Positions 1 to 12,089 are shown, counted from the stretch's first letter. The stretch is 64,000 bases of DNA from Collinsella sp. (GCA_019414445.1 DXMA01000002.1:120000-183999); one strand, 5' to 3'. Notes: a model not told the origin generated them from the sequence alone. Program-made: numbers and translations.

Positions 1-2597
<2,597 letters not shown>

Positions 2598-2598
2598 G

Positions 2599-4029
2599 TT
2601 AGTTCTCCTCGGTCTCAGTCTCGGCGAAATTCCAGCCAGCCAGGCGGTCCTTCGCGGTGTCGATGTCCAGGTAGTTCTCCTCGCCGTCCATGAGTCGCGT
2701 AAAGGCGGTAAAGAGATAGTGAGCATCGGTGGGGCCAGGCGAGGCCTCGGGGTGGTACTGGACCGAGAAGCACGGGGCGTCGAGCAGCTGGATGCCCTCG
2801 GCGGTGCCGTCGTTGAGGTTCACGTGCGTCAGGCGAATGCGGCCAAAGCGCTCGTTCATCACGACCGGCGCGATTCCGCGGCGCACCCAGACGCGCAGAT
2901 CTCCATCGGCCGCATGCTCGGTCTCGCCGCCGGAAAGCTCGGGGACAAGCTTGCCCAAGCTGGGGAACAGCAGGCCAAAGCCATGGTTTTGTGCGGTGAT
3001 CTCCACGCGACGGCTTACCAGGTTCATGACCGGCTGGTTGCCACCGCGGTGACCGAACTTAAGCTTTTCCATCTGGGCGCCGCAGGCCAGGCTGATCATC
3101 TGGTGACCAAGGCAAATACCAAAGACCGGCACCTTGCCGATCAGCTGCTGCACCTGCTCATAGGTCTCCACCACGGCGTCGGGGTCGCCGGGGCCATTGG
3201 ACAAAAAGACGCCGTCGGGATTCATGTCGAGCACCTCGCTCGCGGGCGTATTCCACGGCACGACGGTAAGGTCGCAGCCGGCGCGGACCAGCCCTTCCAG
3301 AATGCCGCGCTTCACACCGCAGTCGTAGGCGACCACTTTGTGACGGGCAGGAGCGGCAGCCGAAAGCGCAAAGCCATGCGTGGCAGGCAGGTCGGCGGCC
3401 ACAAACTCATGAGGCGCGGGGCAACTTACGGTCTTGACCAGGTTCTCGCCTACCAGCGTAGGCGCTGCGGCCAGACGCTCGGCAAGCTCGTCGACGTCGA
3501 AGATCTCGGTCGAGATAATGCCCATCTTGGAACCATTGTCGCGCAGATGGCGCACCAGAGCGCGGGTGTCGACACCCTCGATAGCAACGATGCCGTGTGC
3601 GCGCAGGTACTCCGGCACGCTGACGGCCGAGCGCCAGTTAGAAGGCGTGGCGCACATGTCGCGAACGATCATGCCGCGCATGGCCGGAGCGCTCGCAGAG
3701 CGCACGGCGTCGCCGGGGAAGGCCGACTGGACGTCGGTCTCGTCGATACCGTAGTTGCCGATCTGCGGATAGGTCATGGTTGCGATTTGGCCGGCATAAC
3801 TCGGGTCGGTCATGACCTCAAAGTAGCCCTCGAGCGAGGTGTTGAAGCAGACTTCGCCGGTCGCGGTGCCCTCGGCGCCGCATGCACGTCCATAAAAAAT
3901 GGTCCCATCCTCAAGATACAGGATGCAGGGACCACAGGTGCCCTTGCTGGTTTTGGCCAGCATACGCTGGCAAAGCTCGCTGGGCGCGAAGGTGCGGGCG
4001 GCAGCGCCCGCGGTATGGTTGTTCGCCAT
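2599..4029 (-). CDS. carA: Carbamoyl-phosphate synthase small (glutaminase) subunit
   Basis: It hydrolyses glutamine and channels ammonia to CarB. The 476 residues comprise the CarA N-terminal domain (ILYLEDGTIFYG near residue 40) and a class I glutamine amidotransferase with the nucleophile motif FGICLGHQ and the histidine-glutamate pair in QYHPEASPGP. I chose the ATG at 4029 (MANNHTAG) because AAGGAG lies eight bases upstream; an in-frame upstream ATG at 4050 lacks a comparable site. The protein is longer than the enterobacterial one (about 380 residues), with an N-terminal extension of roughly 40 residues. It forms an operon with carB. Confidence 0.97.
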   Translation of the reverse strand: MANNHTAGAAARTFAPSELCQRMLAKTSKGTCGPCILYLEDGTIFYGRACGAEGTATGEVCFNTSLEGYFEVMTDPSYAGQIATMTYPQIGNYGIDETDVQSAFPGDAVRSASAPAMRGMIVRDMCATPSNWRSAVSVPEYLRAHGIVAIEGVDTRALVRHLRDNGSKMGIISTEIFDVDELAERLAAAPTLVGENLVKTVSCPAPHEFVAADLPATHGFALSAAAPARHKVVAYDCGVKRGILEGLVRAGCDLTVVPWNTPASEVLDMNPDGVFLSNGPGDPDAVVETYEQVQQLIGKVPVFGICLGHQMISLACGAQMEKLKFGHRGGNQPVMNLVSRRVEITAQNHGFGLLFPSLGKLVPELSGGETEHAADGDLRVWVRRGIAPVVMNERFGRIRLTHVNLNDGTAEGIQLLDAPCFSVQYHPEASPGPTDAHYLFTAFTRLMDGEENYLDIDTAKDRLAGWNFAETETEEN

Positions 4030-4040
4030 AGTTCTCCTTC

Positions 4041-4058
4041 CCGGTCTCACAGGACCGG
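4041..4058 (-). promoter_or_regulatory. Small hairpin in the carA leader
   Basis: Perfect six-base arms CCGGTC and GACCGG with a six-base loop sit just upstream of the carA Shine-Dalgarno sequence. It could modulate ribosome access. No known pyrimidine-responsive leader was recognised. The rest of 4059-4188 shows a possible -10 (TACAAT, minus strand, 4088-4093) without a convincing -35. Confidence 0.3.
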
Positions 4059-4188
4059 CTTAAAGGTGTGTAGTTAGGCCTCGCGGTATTGTAACCGTAA
4101 GCATGCCTCATGGCGTTAATTTCATCGAAATGTTTACGAAATGATAATTATGACTTTCTATGCATAATGATTTTTCTAGGACGGGGAT

Positions 4189-4229
4189 TAAAAATCATCC
4201 CGCGAGACTTGTGGCTCACGCGGGATGAT
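4189..4229 (-). terminator. Rho-independent terminator after the 4236-5201 gene
   Basis: Perfect 11-bp stem (4194-4204 with 4219-4229) and a 14-base loop; read on the minus strand it is followed by TTTTTAAT. It closes the ABC transporter/membrane protein unit and insulates carAB. Confidence 0.85.
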
Positions 4230-4235
4230 GACGTC

Positions 4236-5201
4236 TTACTTTTTCTTATCCTGCTCCAGCAGTTTGGACGGTGTGCGATCGGGCTTGCCGCCGCGGAAAA
4301 TCTCGCGGCCATGCAGACGATGCTCCAGATTGCGCTCGGCCTTTTCCTCGTCAATCTTGGTCTGGCTCACCACCGGGTCCTCAATCAACGACGACACCGA
4401 GTTCACCTGCTTCTGAATGCGCTCGGCGATGGTGTCATCCATACTCACGATGCGCATCTTCCAGTCGATACTCGTGGCGTTGGATGAGCTCTTGGTCCAC
4501 ACGAACGTCAAAATGGCGCTCTGGTGGCCGCGCGCGGGGAACATGCCAAAGAAGGAATCGTGCTGAATGTTGCTATCCTCGTCGATATAGGCGTGAACGT
4601 TATACACCACGCGGTCGATCTTATCGTTGAGCAACGCGTTGGTCGCAAGCGCCGCGGCCTGAATCTGCCCGTTGGACAGCAGCTCGAGCTCGTTGGCAGA
4701 CGATGTGTCCAACACCGTCACCTCGACCGTGCCCGTACGCTCATCGGCTTCATCGACGGTAAAGTCGAGCGGGAACTGCGTAAAGCCGTTGCCCCATTCA
4801 AGTCCACCCTTGAGCGCGGTCGAAACGGTATCGACCGAAACGCTCTCGGACAGGTTGGCGGTGTTCAGACGACGCATCACGCCGTAGCCAATCTGCATGC
4901 CCACGATCAGCACCAAAATACCGATGACCACGGCCATCGCGGTCTTCGTAATGGTATGGCTCACCTGCGAGCCCGAAGGATCGTCCTCGGACAGCGGGTC
5001 GATATGTTTTGCCTGGCTCGCGCGGTCCTCGCTGCGCAGCTGCGCTAGCGCCGCTTTGTCACCGCGCTTGGCCGCAGCCTCCTTCTCACGCATGCGCTCG
5101 GTACGCTTTTTGGCGAGCGTGGGATCCAAGACGCCGGATGCATCGATTTCGGAGAATAACTCCGTCACTTCTTCCGGAGTCAAAGGGTTCTTGTCAGCCA
5201 T
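4236..5201 (-). CDS. Single-pass membrane protein of unknown function
   Basis: I do not recognise a named family. The 321-residue product has a charged, coiled-coil-prone N-terminal part (about residues 1-80), one transmembrane segment near residues 85-108 (MAVVIGILVLIVGMQIGYGV), and a C-terminal soluble domain of about 200 residues that ends in a lysine-rich tail. The topology suggests a cytoplasmic N-terminus and an extracellular C-terminal domain. The start ATG follows AGGAAGTTT. It begins 19 bases after the stop of the upstream ABC exporter gene and shares its terminator, so the two are probably co-transcribed; a role as accessory to the exporter is inference. Confidence 0.8.
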   Translation of the reverse strand: MADKNPLTPEEVTELFSEIDASGVLDPTLAKKRTERMREKEAAAKRGDKAALAQLRSEDRASQAKHIDPLSEDDPSGSQVSHTITKTAMAVVIGILVLIVGMQIGYGVMRRLNTANLSESVSVDTVSTALKGGLEWGNGFTQFPLDFTVDEADERTGTVEVTVLDTSSANELELLSNGQIQAAALATNALLNDKIDRVVYNVHAYIDEDSNIQHDSFFGMFPARGHQSAILTFVWTKSSSNATSIDWKMRIVSMDDTIAERIQKQVNSVSSLIEDPVVSQTKIDEEKAERNLEHRLHGREIFRGGKPDRTPSKLLEQDKKK

Positions 5202-5220
5202 AAACTTCCTGTCATATCAA

Positions 5221-6993
5221 TCAGTCGAGCTCGTGCGCACGCGCACCTTCGAACTGCATTCGATAGTAACGGGCATAGGTGCCGCCACGGGCGAGAAGCT
5301 CCTCGTGCGTGCCACGCTCCACAACGCGACCATGCTCAACGGTCGCAATCTCATCGGCATGCTTAATGGTCGAAAGACGGTGGGCGATAATAATCGTGGT
5401 GCGGCCGCGTGCCAGCTCTTCGAGTGACTCCTGCACCGCCTCCTCGCTCTCGTTATCCAAAGCACTCGTCGCCTCGTCCAAAATCAGGATCTTGGGGTTC
5501 TTGAGAAACACGCGCGCGATGGCAACGCGCTGCTTCTGTCCGCCCGAAAGACGGCTGCCGCGCTCGCCCACCACGGTGTCGTAGCCCTGCGGAAGCGATT
5601 CGATAAAGGTATCGATATTGGCGCGGCGGGCCGCCTCGGCGATCTCTTCTGCCGTAGCACCCGGCTTGCCGTAGGCGATGTTCTCGCCAATCGTACCGTC
5701 AAACAGGTAGACATCCTGCTGCACCAGGCCGATGGCGCGGCGCAGGCTCTGCTGCGTCACATCGCGCACGTCCTGACCGTCGATGCTAATGGATCCGGTA
5801 GCCACGTCATAAAAGCGCGGCAGCAGCGAACAGGTCGTGGACTTGCCGCCGCCCGAAGGGCCAACCAAAGCGATGGTCTGCCCGGGCTTGATGGACAGGT
5901 CCATATGGTCGATAACGGGTCGCTCGTCGGCATAGCCCTCGCCCAGCTCAACGTCCTCGTAGTTAAAGCACACGTCGTGATACTCCACGGCGCCGGCAGT
6001 CACCTGCAGATCAGTGGCGCCCGGCTTGTCCTGGATATCCGGCGCCGTCGAGAGCACCTCGTCCATACGCTTAAAGCCGGCGATAGCCTTCTGATACGTT
6101 TCGGCCGAATTAACGAGTGTCTCGAGCGGCGTGCAGAACAGCGAAATATAGAGTGCAAAGGTCGCCATATCGACCGCCTGCAGCTGTCCCTTGGCGACCA
6201 GCCAGCCGCCCAGCAGCACCACGATCACATAGAGCACACCCGAGAGCAGGCCATACGTCGCGGTATAGACGCCCATGGCGTGATACATGTTCTCCTTGGA
6301 CGAAAGATAGCGATTGTTGGAGGCGCGGAACTTGAAGCGTTCGGTCTCCTCATTGGCAAAGCTCTTGACCACGCGCATGCCCGCCAGCGAATCCTGCAGC
6401 TGCGCATTGATGCCGCTGATTTTTTTGCGGTTGTCGCTGAAGACCTCGCGCATGCGCATGTTCTGCCAAAACATGATGACCGCAAACGCCGCCGTCACCA
6501 CGGCCATGGCGAGCGCCAGGACCGGGGCGATGGTAAAGAGGATCACAAACGAGCCGATGATCTCGATGCCGCAGATGATGATCCACTCGGGCACGTGATG
6601 CGCCGCCTCGCAGATATCGAACAGGTCGTTGACCACGCGGCTCATCATGTCGCCCGAGCTGTTGCGGTCGAAGTACGCAAAGCTAAAGCGCTCATACTGG
6701 TCGAACAGGTCCTCGCGCATCTTGGACTCCATGCGCGCGCCCATCACGTGACCCCAATAGCTCACAAAGTAGCGGCAGGCGCAGCGGACGGCATACATCA
6801 GCACCAAGCCCACCGCGATCATGCCGAGCGCCTGCATAATGGCAGCCTGACCCTGAGTAAATAGCCCACCGGTCAAATTACGCAGAATAATAGGAAAAGC
6901 AAGGTCAATGGCGGCAAGCACCAGAGCACAAACAGTATCAGCAACAAAAAGCCCCATCTGGGGCTCGTAATACGAAAGAAACCTCTTAAACAT
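5221..6993 (-). CDS. ABC exporter, fused permease and ATPase (type IV, MsbA/LmrA-like)
   Basis: The half-transporter probably works as a homodimer moving a lipid, peptide or drug outward; the substrate cannot be told from sequence. It has six predicted membrane helices in the first 320 residues, then a nucleotide-binding domain with Walker A GPSGGGKST near residue 377, signature LSGGQ near 480 and Walker B ILILDEATS near 502. The start used here (MFKRFLSYYEPQ, 590 residues) follows AAGGTGATT. An in-frame ATG at 7092 with a stronger AGGAGG site would add 33 basic residues, so the true start is open. A 9-bp hairpin (7003-7024) lies between the two starts. Confidence 0.9.
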   Translation of the reverse strand: MFKRFLSYYEPQMGLFVADTVCALVLAAIDLAFPIILRNLTGGLFTQGQAAIMQALGMIAVGLVLMYAVRCACRYFVSYWGHVMGARMESKMREDLFDQYERFSFAYFDRNSSGDMMSRVVNDLFDICEAAHHVPEWIIICGIEIIGSFVILFTIAPVLALAMAVVTAAFAVIMFWQNMRMREVFSDNRKKISGINAQLQDSLAGMRVVKSFANEETERFKFRASNNRYLSSKENMYHAMGVYTATYGLLSGVLYVIVVLLGGWLVAKGQLQAVDMATFALYISLFCTPLETLVNSAETYQKAIAGFKRMDEVLSTAPDIQDKPGATDLQVTAGAVEYHDVCFNYEDVELGEGYADERPVIDHMDLSIKPGQTIALVGPSGGGKSTTCSLLPRFYDVATGSISIDGQDVRDVTQQSLRRAIGLVQQDVYLFDGTIGENIAYGKPGATAEEIAEAARRANIDTFIESLPQGYDTVVGERGSRLSGGQKQRVAIARVFLKNPKILILDEATSALDNESEEAVQESLEELARGRTTIIIAHRLSTIKHADEIATVEHGRVVERGTHEELLARGGTYARYYRMQFEGARAHELD

Positions 6994-7002
6994 AATCACC
7001 TT

Positions 7003-7024
7003 ACGCGGTTTTACCAAACCGCGT
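7003..7024 (-). promoter_or_regulatory. Hairpin before the downstream start of the ABC exporter gene
   Basis: Perfect 9-bp arms (ACGCGGTTT / AAACCGCGT) with a four-base loop end two bases before the AAGG of the proposed ribosome-binding site. If translation starts at 6993 this sits in the leader; if it starts at 7092 it is inside the coding region. Confidence 0.4.
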
Positions 7025-7040
7025 TTCGTCTCGACGCTGC

Positions 7041-7138
7041 AAGTGCTCCATTTGGACAATCTGGCCTTCAATCGTCGGTCGCGTATATCCATACGCTTCC
7101 CTCCTCTTTTAGGCCACCTTGTCTCAAATGGAGCACTT
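7041..7138. repeat. Perfect 14-bp inverted repeat upstream of the ABC exporter
   Basis: AAGTGCTCCATTTG at 7041-7054 is the exact reverse complement of 7125-7138. The arms enclose the strong AGGAGG/ATG at 7092. The arms could pair in RNA as a long leader stem, or be paired protein-binding sites. Confidence 0.5.
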
Positions 7139-7177
7139 TCGCTGACTTACACAAACCTGCGGGATCATCCCCGCTCG

Positions 7178-7873
7178 TTAAAGCTCCGCTCCGCCTAGTC
7201 GGTGCGCGATGCTATCGCATGCCAAGGCGCCCACGACGGTCTTGGCGTCTTCGATCTTGCCGTCGAGCACGGCATCGATCAGCTCGTGCAGCGGCACCAG
7301 GTCCACGTTGACAAACTCGTCATCATCGGGGTTGGGCGCATCAAACTCGAGCTTGGTAGCCAAGTAGATGTGGATGATCTCATCGCAAAAACCGCAGGAC
7401 GTGACAATCGACGTCAAAAAGCGAATACGACCGGCCCTAAAGCCCGTCTCCTCGTGCAGTTCGCGTTTGGCGCAATCGAGCGGGTCCTCGCCTGGATCGA
7501 GCTTGCCGGCGGGAATCTCGACCGTCACGCGGTCGATGGCGGTGCGGTACTGACGCACCAGTACGATCTTGCCGCTCTCGGTCAGTGCCACAACGGCCGC
7601 CGCACCCGGATGGCGAACGATATCGCGGGCGCTGCGGTGACCGTTGGGCAGCTCAACCTCAAGACGGTGGACGTCGAGGATCTTGCCCTTCCAGGCGCAT
7701 TCCTCCGAAAGAATCTTCTCGTGCAGCTCGGCATCGTGCGGGTCGTCATCGCCCAGCACCAGCGCCGGCTCGTCAGAGACCTCGCCACCAGGCTCGCCCT
7801 CGGCGTGCCCATACATGCGGCTGTCCTCTTCGACGATCTGCGCGTCCACGAGCTCTTCGTTCTTCTCGTCCAT
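7178..7873 (-). CDS. Nudix hydrolase, ADP-ribose pyrophosphatase type
   Basis: Probably cleaves ADP-ribose or a related nucleoside diphosphate sugar to AMP and a sugar phosphate. A complete Nudix box is present: G-x5-E-x7-REL-x-EE-x-GF in GKLDPGEDPLDCAKRELHEE followed by TGF. The upstream WKGKILDVHRLEVELPNG strand pattern fits the ADP-ribose pyrophosphatase group. About 60 acidic N-terminal residues precede the fold. I prefer the ATG at 7873 (MDEKNEE) because AGAGGA lies nine bases upstream; the ATG at 7882 overlaps that site. It starts 21 bases after purD, so it is probably in the purD transcript. Confidence 0.9.
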   Translation of the reverse strand: MDEKNEELVDAQIVEEDSRMYGHAEGEPGGEVSDEPALVLGDDDPHDAELHEKILSEECAWKGKILDVHRLEVELPNGHRSARDIVRHPGAAAVVALTESGKIVLVRQYRTAIDRVTVEIPAGKLDPGEDPLDCAKRELHEETGFRAGRIRFLTSIVTSCGFCDEIIHIYLATKLEFDAPNPDDDEFVNVDLVPLHELIDAVLDGKIEDAKTVVGALACDSIAHRLGGAEL

Positions 7874-7894
7874 CCGTCTCATTCCTCTCGGACT

Positions 7895-9199
7895 TTAGGC
7901 ATCCCAGGCGTCGCGGCCGCGCAGCGCGCGCAGGCCGATGTCGTGACGCAGGGTCTTGCCCTCAAAATCAATCTTCTCGCAGGCCTCGTAGGCAAGGTTG
8001 CGAGCGTTCTCGAACGTGTCGCCCAGAGCGGTCACGGCAAGCACGCGGCCACCATTGGTCACGAGCTGGCCGTCCACCACGGCAGTGCCCGCGTGGTACA
8101 CGGTCACGTTCTCCATGGCCTCGGCATCGGCGATACCGGTGATGACCTTGCCCTTCTCGTAGCTGCCGGGGTAGCCCGCGCTCGTCAGGACAACGGCCAC
8201 GGCCCACTCGTCACGCCAGTCGAGTTCAATCTGATCGAGCTCGCAGTTGGCACAAGCCAGCATGACCTCGACCAGGTCGTTCTTAAGGCGCGGAAGCACG
8301 ACCTGCGTCTCGGGGTCGCCAAAGCGGGCGTTGAACTCCAGCACCTTGGGGCCGGCGGGTGTGAGCATAAAGCCGCCGTACAGGCAGCCGCGGTAGTCGA
8401 TGCCCTCGGCAGCGAGCTCGGCCACGGTCTGCTCCATGACCGCCACCATGGTGGCGTGCTCCTCGTCAGTCACGATGGGCACCGGGCTGTAGACGCCCAT
8501 GCCGCCGGTGTTGGGACCCTTGTCGCCCTCGAGCGCGCGCTTGTGGTCCTGCGAGGTGGCCATGGGGCGCACGGTCTTGCCGTCGGTAAAGGCCAGCAGC
8601 GAGCACTCGGGGCCGGTCAGCATCTCCTCGATGACCACGGTGTTGCCGGCATCGCCGAAGGTGCCGCCAAAGCACTCGCGCACGGCCTCCTCGGCCTGCT
8701 CGAGCTCGGTCGCCACGATGACGCCCTTGCCTGCGGCCAGGCCGTCAGCCTTCACGACCAGCGGTGCGCCCTGCTCGCGCACGTAGGCGAGAGCCGAAGC
8801 CTCGTCGGTGAACGAGCCGTAGGCGGCCGTCGGAATGCCGGCACGCTCCATGAGCTGCTTGGAGAATAGCTTGGAGCCCTCCATACGGGCACCCTCGGCA
8901 CCCGGGCCAAAGCAGGGAATACCCGCCGCGCGCACGGCGTCGGCCACGCCCGCCACGAGCGGAGCCTCGGGGCCAATTACCACGAGTCCGCATCCGTGGC
9001 TCTGAGCAAACGCCGCCACGGCCGCAGGATCGCAGTCGTCGAGAACAACGTTCTCGCCGCAGCTCGCGGTGCCGCCGTTACCCGGCGCGATGTAGAGCTT
9101 GCCGGCGCGCGGTGATGCTGCGAGCTTAGCTGCCAAAGCATGCTCACGGCCGCCGCTGCCCAACAACAGGATGTCGATGGTTTGAGTGTCCGCCTTCAA
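7895..9199 (-). CDS. purD: Phosphoribosylamine-glycine ligase
   Basis: Catalyses the second step of purine synthesis, joining glycine to phosphoribosylamine with ATP. The 434 residues show the N-terminal LLLGSGGREHALA motif, the ATP-grasp core (VVKADGLAAGKGV, GPECSLLAF) and the family signature FNARFGDPETQ. The start is TTG at 9199, with GAGGAGG five bases upstream, so the initiating codon is unusual but well supported. It leads a short unit with the Nudix gene. Length matches the family. Confidence 0.97.
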   Translation of the reverse strand: MKADTQTIDILLLGSGGREHALAAKLAASPRAGKLYIAPGNGGTASCGENVVLDDCDPAAVAAFAQSHGCGLVVIGPEAPLVAGVADAVRAAGIPCFGPGAEGARMEGSKLFSKQLMERAGIPTAAYGSFTDEASALAYVREQGAPLVVKADGLAAGKGVIVATELEQAEEAVRECFGGTFGDAGNTVVIEEMLTGPECSLLAFTDGKTVRPMATSQDHKRALEGDKGPNTGGMGVYSPVPIVTDEEHATMVAVMEQTVAELAAEGIDYRGCLYGGFMLTPAGPKVLEFNARFGDPETQVVLPRLKNDLVEVMLACANCELDQIELDWRDEWAVAVVLTSAGYPGSYEKGKVITGIADAEAMENVTVYHAGTAVVDGQLVTNGGRVLAVTALGDTFENARNLAYEACEKIDFEGKTLRHDIGLRALRGRDAWDA

Positions 9200-9250
9200 G
9201 GGTGCCTCCTCTATGGATTAACGGCCCGCTCCGCGCGAGCCCTTTGCAAG

Positions 9251-9295
9251 CAAATATACCCCTCGGCCGCCCGTCCGGGCTGCAAAGGGGTATAT
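9251..9295 (-). terminator. Candidate terminator of purA
   Basis: Arms ATATACCCCT (9254-9263) and AGGGGTATAT (9286-9295) pair perfectly around a GC-rich loop; on the minus strand the stem is followed by TTGCTTGC, a weak U-tract. Confidence 0.5.
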
Positions 9296-9317
9296 CGCAA
9301 TAACCAAATAGTCCCGA

Positions 9318-10604
9318 TTACTTCCAGAATCGGTTGATGATCTGCTCTCGACCAGCGCCAACGCCAATGAACGTCACGCGGGTGTGTGCCAGATCCTCGA
9401 TAAACGCCACGTAGTCCTGAGCCTCTTGCGGCAGCTCCTCAAAGCTGCGGCAGCCGGTGATATCGCACTTCCAGCCAGGAAGCTCCTCGTAGATGGGCTT
9501 GGCGTGCTCAAAGCGAACCTGATGCTCGGGCACGCTGGTATAGCGCTCGCCATCGACGTCGTAGGCCACGCACACCTTGATGGTGTCGAAGGCCGAAAGC
9601 ACGTCGAGCTTGGTCATGGCGATATCGGTGAGGCCGTTGACGCGCGAGGCGTAGTTGGCAATGGGGCCGTCGAACCAGCCGCAGCGACGACGGCGACCGG
9701 TGGTCACGCCGTACTCATAGCCCTCCTCGGTCAGCGTGTGACCGGCCTCGGACTCATAGGAAAGCTCGGTGGGCATGGGGCCCGAACCGACGCGGGTGAT
9801 ATAGGCCTTCATGACGCCCAGCACGCGGTCGACGTTCTTCATGCCGACGCCGGAACCGGTAATGGCGCCGCCGGCGGTGCAGTTGGAAGACGTCACGTAC
9901 GGATAGGTGCCATGGTCGATGTCGAGCAGCGTCGCCTGGGCGCCCTCAAACAGCAGGTTCTTGCCCTCATCGATCATGTTGTTGAGCAGCAGGCTCGTCT
10001 CGGTGATGTAGGGACGCAGGCGCTCGGCCATCGGCAGGTACTCGTCGCAAATCTGGTCCACGGTGTAGGTGGGCAGGTTGTAGATGAGCTCGAGCTCGGG
10101 GTTCACGCGGGCGAGAGCGGTCTCCAGCTTGTCGCGGAACAGCGCCTCGTCCAGCATGTCCTGCATGCGCAGGCCAATGCGGGCCATCTTGTCCTGATAG
10201 CACGGACCGATGCCGCGCTTGGTGGTACCGATGTTCTTCTTGCCGAGCTTCTGCTCAAAGGCGCCATCCAGATCGATGTGGTACGGCATGATGACATGCG
10301 CGTTGCCGCTAATCTTGAGGTTCTTGGTGGTGATGTCGTCGGCCTCGAACATATCGATCTCCTCAAGGACAACCTTGGGGTTGACGACGCAGCCGTTACC
10401 GATCACCGACACGTGGTCGGAATACATGATGCCGGAGGGCACCTGGTGCAGGCCGTACTTCTTGCCGTTGACGACGATGGTGTGACCGGCGTTGTTGCCG
10501 CCCGAGTAGCGCACGACGGCATCGAAGTCGCCGGCGACCAGGTCGCAAATCTTACCCTTGCCCTCATCGCCCCACTGGGCACCGACCAAAACGGTTGACG
10601 GCAT
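9318..10604 (-). CDS. purA: Adenylosuccinate synthetase
   Basis: Joins IMP and aspartate with GTP in the first committed step to AMP; PurB (53911-55257) performs the next step. The 428 residues begin MPSTVLVGAQWGDEGKGK, which contains the GDEGKGK GTP/active-site loop, and include the second signature GIGPCYQDK and TTGRRRRCGWFD. Length and start are standard. AAGGAG lies seven bases before the ATG. Monocistronic as far as visible: 93 bases separate it from dnaB and a stem-loop follows. Confidence 0.98.
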   Translation of the reverse strand: MPSTVLVGAQWGDEGKGKICDLVAGDFDAVVRYSGGNNAGHTIVVNGKKYGLHQVPSGIMYSDHVSVIGNGCVVNPKVVLEEIDMFEADDITTKNLKISGNAHVIMPYHIDLDGAFEQKLGKKNIGTTKRGIGPCYQDKMARIGLRMQDMLDEALFRDKLETALARVNPELELIYNLPTYTVDQICDEYLPMAERLRPYITETSLLLNNMIDEGKNLLFEGAQATLLDIDHGTYPYVTSSNCTAGGAITGSGVGMKNVDRVLGVMKAYITRVGSGPMPTELSYESEAGHTLTEEGYEYGVTTGRRRRCGWFDGPIANYASRVNGLTDIAMTKLDVLSAFDTIKVCVAYDVDGERYTSVPEHQVRFEHAKPIYEELPGWKCDITGCRSFEELPQEAQDYVAFIEDLAHTRVTFIGVGAGREQIINRFWK

Positions 10605-10697
10605 GTTTACTCCTTACATTCATGGACTGTCTACGCGCCACGCCGGCACGCAGAAGCACAAAACATTCCCAGTATACCCGTGCAACGGGCGCCTGTC

Positions 10698-12089
10698 CTA
10701 CTCCTCGGCATGTGCCCCATCAAGCTCATAGAACTTGGTGGATGCCGGCAGGAACATCAGGTCGACGTCGCCGATCGGGCCCGAACGGTTCTTGGCCACG
10801 ACGATACGCGTGACGCCCTCGTCGGGTCGATCGTCGCGCGAGGCCTCGGCCTCGTCGGCGGAGCGGTCCAAGAACATAACGATATCGGCGTCCTGCTCGA
10901 TGGAGCCCGATTCACGAAGGTCGGAAAGCTGCGGGCGCTTGCCGGTACGGGATTCAACCTGACGCGAAAGCTGCGACAGCGCGATGAGCGGGATCTTGAG
11001 CTCCTTGGCCATGATCTTCAGACCACGCGACATCTCCGAAACCTCGACGGTACGGCTCTCGGAGCGGCGTCCCGGCGGAGGACTCACCAGCTGCAGGTAG
11101 TCCAGGATGATGATTGCCTTCTCCTTGTTATGGAGCATGCGGCGGCTCTTGGCGCGAATCTCGGTCACTGTGGTGCCGGGCGTATCGTCAATCAGAATAT
11201 CGAGCTTGGACAAGGTCTGCGTGGCCTCGTTGATATTGGCCCACTGCTCGGGGCTAATGCGGCCCATGCGGAAGTCGCTGATCGAGATCATGGCGTAGGC
11301 GCAAATCAGACGCTGGGCAATTTCCTTGCCCGACATCTCCAGCGAGAAGAAGCCGACGGTATAACCGGCAGCGGCAGCGTTGAGCGCCAGATTCAGGGCG
11401 AACGACGTCTTACCTACAGCAGGACGGGCGCCGATGATGATGAGCTGACCCTCGCGGAAGCCCATGAGCATGCGGTCGAGCGATGGGAAGCCCGTGGGCA
11501 CGCCCGCAGCCTGGCCACCGGCCTGGCACACTTCCTCGGCCTCGTTATAGGCCTCGACCATAAACTCAGTCAGCGTCTTGTAGCTCGACTTGACCTCGCG
11601 TGCCGTGACCTTGAGCAGTTTGCTCTCGGCCAGCTCCACGACCTCTTTGGTGTCGGTGGGGGCGTTATAGGCCAGCGCGTTAATCTCGTTGGTGGCGCCG
11701 ATCAGCTCGCGCAGCATCGAGTCGCGACGGACGATGGCGGCATGGTGCTGCCAGTTCACGAGCGACAGGGTCTGACCCATCAACTCCAAAATGTACGCTT
11801 CGCCACCCACGGCATCGAGCTTGTTGATGCTTCGCAGGTAATCGATCAGCGAGATAGAGTCGATGGGAATGCGGCTGTTGTACATATCGACCATCGCGGT
11901 ATAGATGGTCTTATGAATGGGGCGGTAGAAGTCATCGGGCTGCAGCTCGACCTGGGCCTCTTCGACCACCTCGGGCGATAGCAGCATAGCGGCCAGTACA
12001 TTGGCCTCTGCATCTTGGTTTTGGGGAAGACCCAACTTTGAGCCGCGGTCCTCAACCGTCAGCCCGGTCTCCCTATCGTCATATGCCAT
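10698..12089 (-). CDS. dnaB: Replicative DNA helicase
   Basis: Hexameric helicase that unwinds the fork ahead of the replisome. The N-terminal collar (about residues 20-125, starting GLPQNQDAEANVLAAML) is followed by a RecA-like motor with Walker A GARPAVGKTS, Walker B IIILDYLQL and the motif FSLEMSGKE. No intein is present. I place the start at 12089 (MAYDDRE) because GAGGA lies five bases upstream; an ATG at 12101 is in frame. No DnaC or DnaI loader is visible; a DciA-like gene at 27439 could supply that role. Confidence 0.97.
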   Translation of the reverse strand: MAYDDRETGLTVEDRGSKLGLPQNQDAEANVLAAMLLSPEVVEEAQVELQPDDFYRPIHKTIYTAMVDMYNSRIPIDSISLIDYLRSINKLDAVGGEAYILELMGQTLSLVNWQHHAAIVRRDSMLRELIGATNEINALAYNAPTDTKEVVELAESKLLKVTAREVKSSYKTLTEFMVEAYNEAEEVCQAGGQAAGVPTGFPSLDRMLMGFREGQLIIIGARPAVGKTSFALNLALNAAAAGYTVGFFSLEMSGKEIAQRLICAYAMISISDFRMGRISPEQWANINEATQTLSKLDILIDDTPGTTVTEIRAKSRRMLHNKEKAIIILDYLQLVSPPPGRRSESRTVEVSEMSRGLKIMAKELKIPLIALSQLSRQVESRTGKRPQLSDLRESGSIEQDADIVMFLDRSADEAEASRDDRPDEGVTRIVVAKNRSGPIGDVDLMFLPASTKFYELDGAHAEE

